Source of the DNA: Phytoseiulus persimilis
Lineage: Eukaryota; Arthropoda; Arachnida; Mesostigmata; Phytoseiidae
Direction: 5' to 3'
Assembly: GCA_037576195.1 (NCBI GenBank)
Contig: CM075103.1
Span: forward strand, 20,336,001 to 20,400,000
Length of the DNA: 64,000 nt
Shown: piece by piece, positions 59,601-64,000 of the stretch
How positions within the stretch are numbered: the stretch's first letter is position 1
Layout: each line of letters starts with the position of its first letter
Made by a program: the position numbers and the translations under genes
The notes under the pieces: model-generated
Told to the model about the DNA's origin: nothing
The model's database searches: none
The model's input: only the letters and a program-made list of their open reading frames with translations

Positions 59601-62062
59601 TTTCACCTCGCCCATGCAGCACATCGTTCTGGGAACTCGTTCCGTCAGCGTTTGACGGCGAATCAAGGAGCGGTGACCCCTCCTAGGAAGAGCAGGCCTC
59701 TGTGTTCGCCCCAGTTCCTCCTCTGTACCAAAAGTGTCAGAGTTGATGATAGAACTGCGATGGGTACTTGTTTTCTGTGCTGAGCACAAGAATGATTCGT
59801 CCGCGTCCTGGCTCCAGGATCGATTCGCGTTCGCCCGGAACCCCTCGCAAGGGGAAAACGGAAAAACTAATTCGTCAGGTGGAGGCATTCCTCGGCTCGA
59901 GTGAAACGGATGCCTTCTGACCGCACCAAGAGCTGCCGATTGCAAGACCGCTCCGAAAGTCGCGGCAAGATCGGCAACGACAACCCAAAATGTATCTTGT
60001 TCTGTGAATCGTAGTGTTTGGGGAACGGAAAATGCTCGAAACTCCGATATAGTCAGTTGTCTGCCCCAGGACAAGTGCATTGATTGGTTTCCCATCGCTG
60101 CTGCTGAAGCAATTTCAAGTCGAATAGACTCGACCCAAATCTAATCTCCTCCCCGGGTCCCCGGGGACAGTTCCTTCCTCAGTTCCATCAACACAGTTTC
60201 CTTCAACGATAAGCGATAACGCCGGCGATGTCAACTTTCAGCACCACTGACTGCGAATGGATCTGGCTTGCTCACTTGTACTGAGTGGTCGATGAGTCGG
60301 ATCGGGTTCGGAAATATTTGAACACGATCTTGACCTGTTCGTCAGGCTTTCCCAGGAAGACGTATTCGCACGTTGTTCGTGATGGATAGTTTGATGGATA
60401 CCTCGGAGAATTGAATTCCCCACTCAGTTGACTTTCACTGACGTAGCTGAAATAGCAGCCTTTACCCGGTGACGGAGTGCCTGGAAACGGAAGCGCCCGG
60501 CTCAGTAGGACCTTTGATCAGGAATCGATGGCCGGCCGGCTGTCTTGGACACGGCCGAGCCGAAAATTGCGGTTGTTCCAAAGTCGCCGGACCCATGGAA
60601 CTCACCGGGAATCTTGTAGTCAGTTTCGAATGTGTAGGTGGCTTTGAAACCTTGGCCTTGTGTGTTTGCGCTTGAGAACACCAGCATAAGTCGAGGACCT
60701 TCACTTCTTAATGGCGGAGGAACCGTGTCCCCGCAGAACGCATGGTCGAAAGATTCCATTTCACCTCTCTCTTCCTGGCCCTGGAATGTCGTCGGGAAGA
60801 AGGTATTTTCTGAGGGTCAAGGAGCATGAAGCTCTCGGTCGTCCCGTTGGAGGGTCAAGAACGTTCGCCTCGAGCAAGGACGGCGGCAAGCGGCCTGTTC
60901 CCAACAGCCCGTTCGGAACAGCAGCCTGGGCCCTGGAACTCACCTGCAAGTAGACCTTGACAAAAGCGTCGGAACATTCGGCGTCAGACGCGTTGATGTC
61001 GACCTTTTCAAAATTCAGTCTGACTTTCTCCAAATGTTGAGCGTCTTCCAGGCCGTAGATGAAGTATTTGCAGACGACGCTTGCGGTATACAATAAAGGC
61101 CAGTTTGGTGAGTAAACCGTCCCAGTCGATTCTTTACGCGACAAAATTTTCTGGTCGCACTCTTGAAAAACGGAAAACCAGTGAATATCTCTTCTCGTAG
61201 AGCTGAAACGCAACGATGCTTTTCGTCGAGCGAAAAAACCCCGGTGTCTCCGGAGTTTTCTCGAGAAATGGGGAAAAGGAGAAACAGGAGGAAAAGGACC
61301 GAGCGTGGAGAACGGGAAGAGAGAGGGCACTTCGAGCGGACTGGGGACGATATAAAGATCGCCGGAGGAAGCGAGAAAATCCGGGATGGAGGAGAGAGGA
61401 GGAAGCATAAGGATGGAGAGGGAAAGATGTGGAAGCATCAAAAACGAGACACTCACCGCTCCCTCGGATGTGTTCGCCATTTTCGCTGATGAAATCTGCA
61501 ATTCCAGGATGAGTTTTTAACTCAGTGAATAACCGATATCCGTGGATCACCGAGCAAGTAATCGGCTATATTCAGATCTCGCCTGGCAGCCGCGGGAGTC
61601 ACACACCTAATTTGGCGAACTTTTCAGAGAATTCGAACCAGCCTGCGAAGCCCCTGTTCTGAGAGTCGGCCTGTCTTTTTAACGTCCGAAAACGCACGAA
61701 TAGAGTCTCCGCGGAGCTGAACACCTCTAAGGATCGCTGCTGACCGCAATATGTACCTGGAATTAATGATTATTCATATCCGAAATGGAGGCCTGGCTCC
61801 GCTGAATCAGCGACAGGAGCACTCATGGAAAGCGCGGACTCTCTGCTCCATCGACTCGTCTCGACAGACGATCATCTGCCGCGCAGCCGAGCCATCGGTT
61901 GATTTTTCGTTTTGAGCGAGAGAGGAATCTCACAGGTCAGAGTAGCACTAGCCAGTTAATGCGGTAGGATCCTGATCCGATAACAACGGCATCCCAAATA
62001 GGATCAGACTCACCGATCAAAGGAGTCCCAGGCCCATCGTCCGGTCCATCATAAACTTTTAC
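56666..62062 (-). CDS. Type I membrane protein with four CUB domains and an LDLa repeat, SOL-1/Neto-like (5' end missing)
   Basis: Twelve phase-matched exons on the minus strand: 62062-62014, 61756-61607, 61495-61457, 61161-60944, 60774-60606, 60480-60276, 58623-58425, 58335-58145, 57778-57652, 57365-57303, 57174-56997, 56886-56666; together 602 residues. Order: second half of CUB1 (VKVYDGPDDG, TYCG, GFAGWFEF), CUB2 (GTVYSPNWP, AFCGD, GFKATYTFE), CUB3 (GEFNSPRYPSNYP, GRYCS, GGFSANYYF), CUB4 (GGILTSPGYPENY, VELCGE, GFKAVWTE), an LDLa repeat (CISAKLVCNG, CGPGDDSDEVNC), one span (LFIVTIAASFFVAACTLVMI) and a 45-residue tail ending MDDV. This plan fits suppressor-of-lurcher-1 and Neto proteins, auxiliary subunits of glutamate receptors at synapses. 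Signal peptide and first half of CUB1 were not found. The 60774 border could be 60768. Confidence 0.88.
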
Positions 62063-64000
62063 CTGTGAGCAGGATGGGAAATACGGAGTTATTCGAGAAT
62101 CACATATTTCGAGTCTCACATCCACCGGAGGCTTCCGATCCGCGAGTGCCCTCATCTCGACCGAACATAGAATATCTCGCATTCGCGAGCTTCTTTCAAG
62201 TCCTGCCCATCCTTGCGGGTGCGCGTCAACCGGGGGCCTGCGTACAGTTCACCCCGGCGAATTGCGCTTCACAGAGCGGGAGATATATTTCCAGCCCAAT
62301 TGATTGGGGCACATGATTGATCAGAGCGCAGGCTTGGTTTGAGCGCGATGCATTCCAGCGTTTGTCGATTTGAGCTCCTGTTACGAGCTCATGGTTCATG
62401 CTGGGCAATGAGCTACTGAGGAAAAACCAAAGGACAAATATTCGCAACATTATTTGCAAAAGGTGTGAGCGTCCACCTCGAACGAGTATGTCATGTCTTA
62501 AGCACATTTGGAGCAATGAATATGCATTTCTCTGAAATTCGAAGCGGCCCATCTGCGAGCAAGCTGGACAGACATATTTCAGATTCTCATGCGACAGGCA
62601 CGTAATTGATTCATGGTTCCCATGAAGTGTTTCTGCTCGAAGACGTGTGAGCATCTCTACGCATGTCCAGAACCACGTCGTCTACGTTCACATCGATTCC
62701 ACGCTCACATCGACTGACACAGGAGGATGAACGGGGAAACGCATCTTATTCTTAGGATCGCATCTAGGAGATGAGATAGAAACTTTCTTATTCGGCTCAG
62801 AATATTCTGAATTTCTATGACGACCTTCGACACATTGTTGGAATATGATAGTCAGATTGTGTTGATGAGTGTTGAAATAGTCAGATCCTCTCTGTCTGAT
62901 TAAGTTGAGAGGCACGAGTGGGAGAGCTCATCATCCTGAATGTCAGTCGGAGTGGGAATTCGCATCGCTTGTCTCGGACTCAAAGTAGAAAAAACCCGTT
63001 CGAATGCTCATCTTCAATCGCTCCGAACGGACGTTCTCGGAGATCTTCCCTGTTCACTCGAACTCTCGGGGATATAAACCGGAGGGTTATCGCATTACAG
63101 AGTGCGTTAATCTGTCGAATGTCTACATTCTGGGACGTGGATTCAATTCAGATGAGGGCATTGCGCGGGGCCGCAGTAGCCATTCAGTACCACAGTCCGA
63201 TTGGGTTTCCCTTTCCCCCGATGCATCACTTTCCCAGAGCTGTTCCTCGTCCACGCTTGCTGCCTCAGATGAAACTCGAGCTGCTCTAGCGCGTTTTAAG
63301 GGTGCTGACGACACGGGAGTTGGCTGAGTTCTCGGAAGATTCGATGCGTTTCCAGAACAACGATTCCAAGATTCTCCCTCATAGCGAGCGAGTCGGCGAC
63401 TAGAGGGGCTCAGGAGAGTCGTCATAACCTGAACCCAATGAATGTCGCTGAGATTGACTGCGAAACCTTCGCTTACGATCAGCGACCTTCTCGCGGCCGC
63501 AGACTCGAACACATCTGTGCAGCTCTCGAAGTTGCGTCAGTTGAGTCAGATCCATCAGTCCATGATTTTCGGGCATTTGACGTGGGATCCAGTCGTGCTC
63601 GAGGCACGAAAGCCTCGAACCGGTCGGGCGAAAACTTTTTTTCGGTGTCTTGGGGTATATTCTCGTGCGTACAGTGTGCTCACACAGAACGCGCTCTTAC
63701 TTGATCAACAGTTTTGGATGTAATTGGCCGGATATATTTATGAGGTTCCGTCTACGAAGGAGCGGAAGCGGAGTCGCCGGAGGACGGGTCTGTTGTTAAG
63801 ACAAAGAGATATGGAAAGCTGTTTCCGGCCGATCCCGCCGGAAGGAGATCTCCCCATGCTCTAATAAATTGCGCCCCAGGGACTCCCGAACATTGTCTGT
63901 ATCTCCGACTGTACGACCGAGCACCGCGTTATTCCTTTACCAGAGTCTCTTAACGTGCCACCGCACGAGGGGGAGGGAACACTGCACGGACAACTTGCTT
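62063..64000. other. Upstream of the CUB gene exons; no supported exon
   Basis: The missing first half of CUB1 (a G-x-I-x-S-P-x-Y-P-like stretch) was sought on the minus strand and not found, so those exons probably lie beyond 64000. A minus-strand frame starting at the ATG at 62450 begins MLRIFVLWFFLSSSLPS, which looks like a signal peptide, but it cannot be joined to the next exon with confidence. Confidence 0.4.

Noticed and set aside
62226-62450. Signal-peptide-like frame starting at 62450 as exon 1 of the CUB gene
   Set aside because: The first half of CUB1 is missing between it and the next exon, and no donor gives a sensible join; kept only as a possibility.
1-64000. CRISPR arrays, prokaryotic operons or mobile defence genes
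   Set aside because: The introns, U1 genes, TATA boxes and poly(A) signals show eukaryotic nuclear DNA; no spaced direct-repeat arrays of CRISPR type were seen.

Overview
The window is nuclear DNA of an arthropod. It holds intronless heat-inducible Hsp70 genes with TATA boxes and heat-shock elements, spliceosomal U1 snRNA genes, GT-AG introns, AATAAA signals and animal-specific families (ELOVL, CRAL-TRIO, CUB/LDLa membrane protein). The mixture of intronless genes, one intron-rich gene and long gene-poor DNA with decayed sequence would suit a chelicerate such as a mesostigmatid mite, but that placement is inference and not shown by the sequence.

Layout. 1-14.6 kb is an Hsp70 cluster: gene A (minus, 1569-3512), gene B (minus, 9047-10954) and a divergent paralogue C (plus, 12702-14351). 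C lies head-to-head with B and lacks the helical lid and the EEVD tail. A and B share long identical tracts set in more diverged sequence, which points to gene conversion. All three promoters carry the same 17-bp element beside heat-shock elements. A relic of an Hsp70 3' end lies just downstream of A. Between A and B are a ~188-bp tandem repeat and the second copy of a dispersed repeat whose first copy, containing a 139-bp tandem array, starts the window.

14.6-18.7 kb holds a 220-bp element with 30-bp terminal inverted repeats (MITE-like) and a single-exon CRAL-TRIO lipid-transfer gene with its own TATA box and poly(A) signal. 18.7-48.2 kb is almost gene-free. The exceptions are two U1 snRNA genes (minus, 23153-23317 and 24894-25058) in a 1.74-kb tandem duplication. 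The rest has short repeats, homopolymer tracts and stop-ridden stretches, a few of which look like old multi-membrane-span (chemoreceptor-like) genes; these are weak calls.

48.3-52.6 kb is a five-exon ELOVL fatty-acid elongase (plus) encoding 282 residues and ending in a KKXX ER-retrieval signal. 56.7-62.1 kb is a twelve-exon stretch (minus) of a type I membrane protein with four CUB domains, one LDLa repeat, one membrane span and a short tail. It resembles the SOL-1/Neto class of ionotropic glutamate receptor auxiliary proteins, and its 5' exons are not found in the window.

The genes are unrelated housekeeping, stress and neuronal genes and do not form one pathway. I found no operon-like or defence-like novel system. 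The most informative points are the Hsp70 conversion mosaic, the lidless paralogue, the shared promoter element and the paired U1 genes whose only internal differences keep stem II paired.
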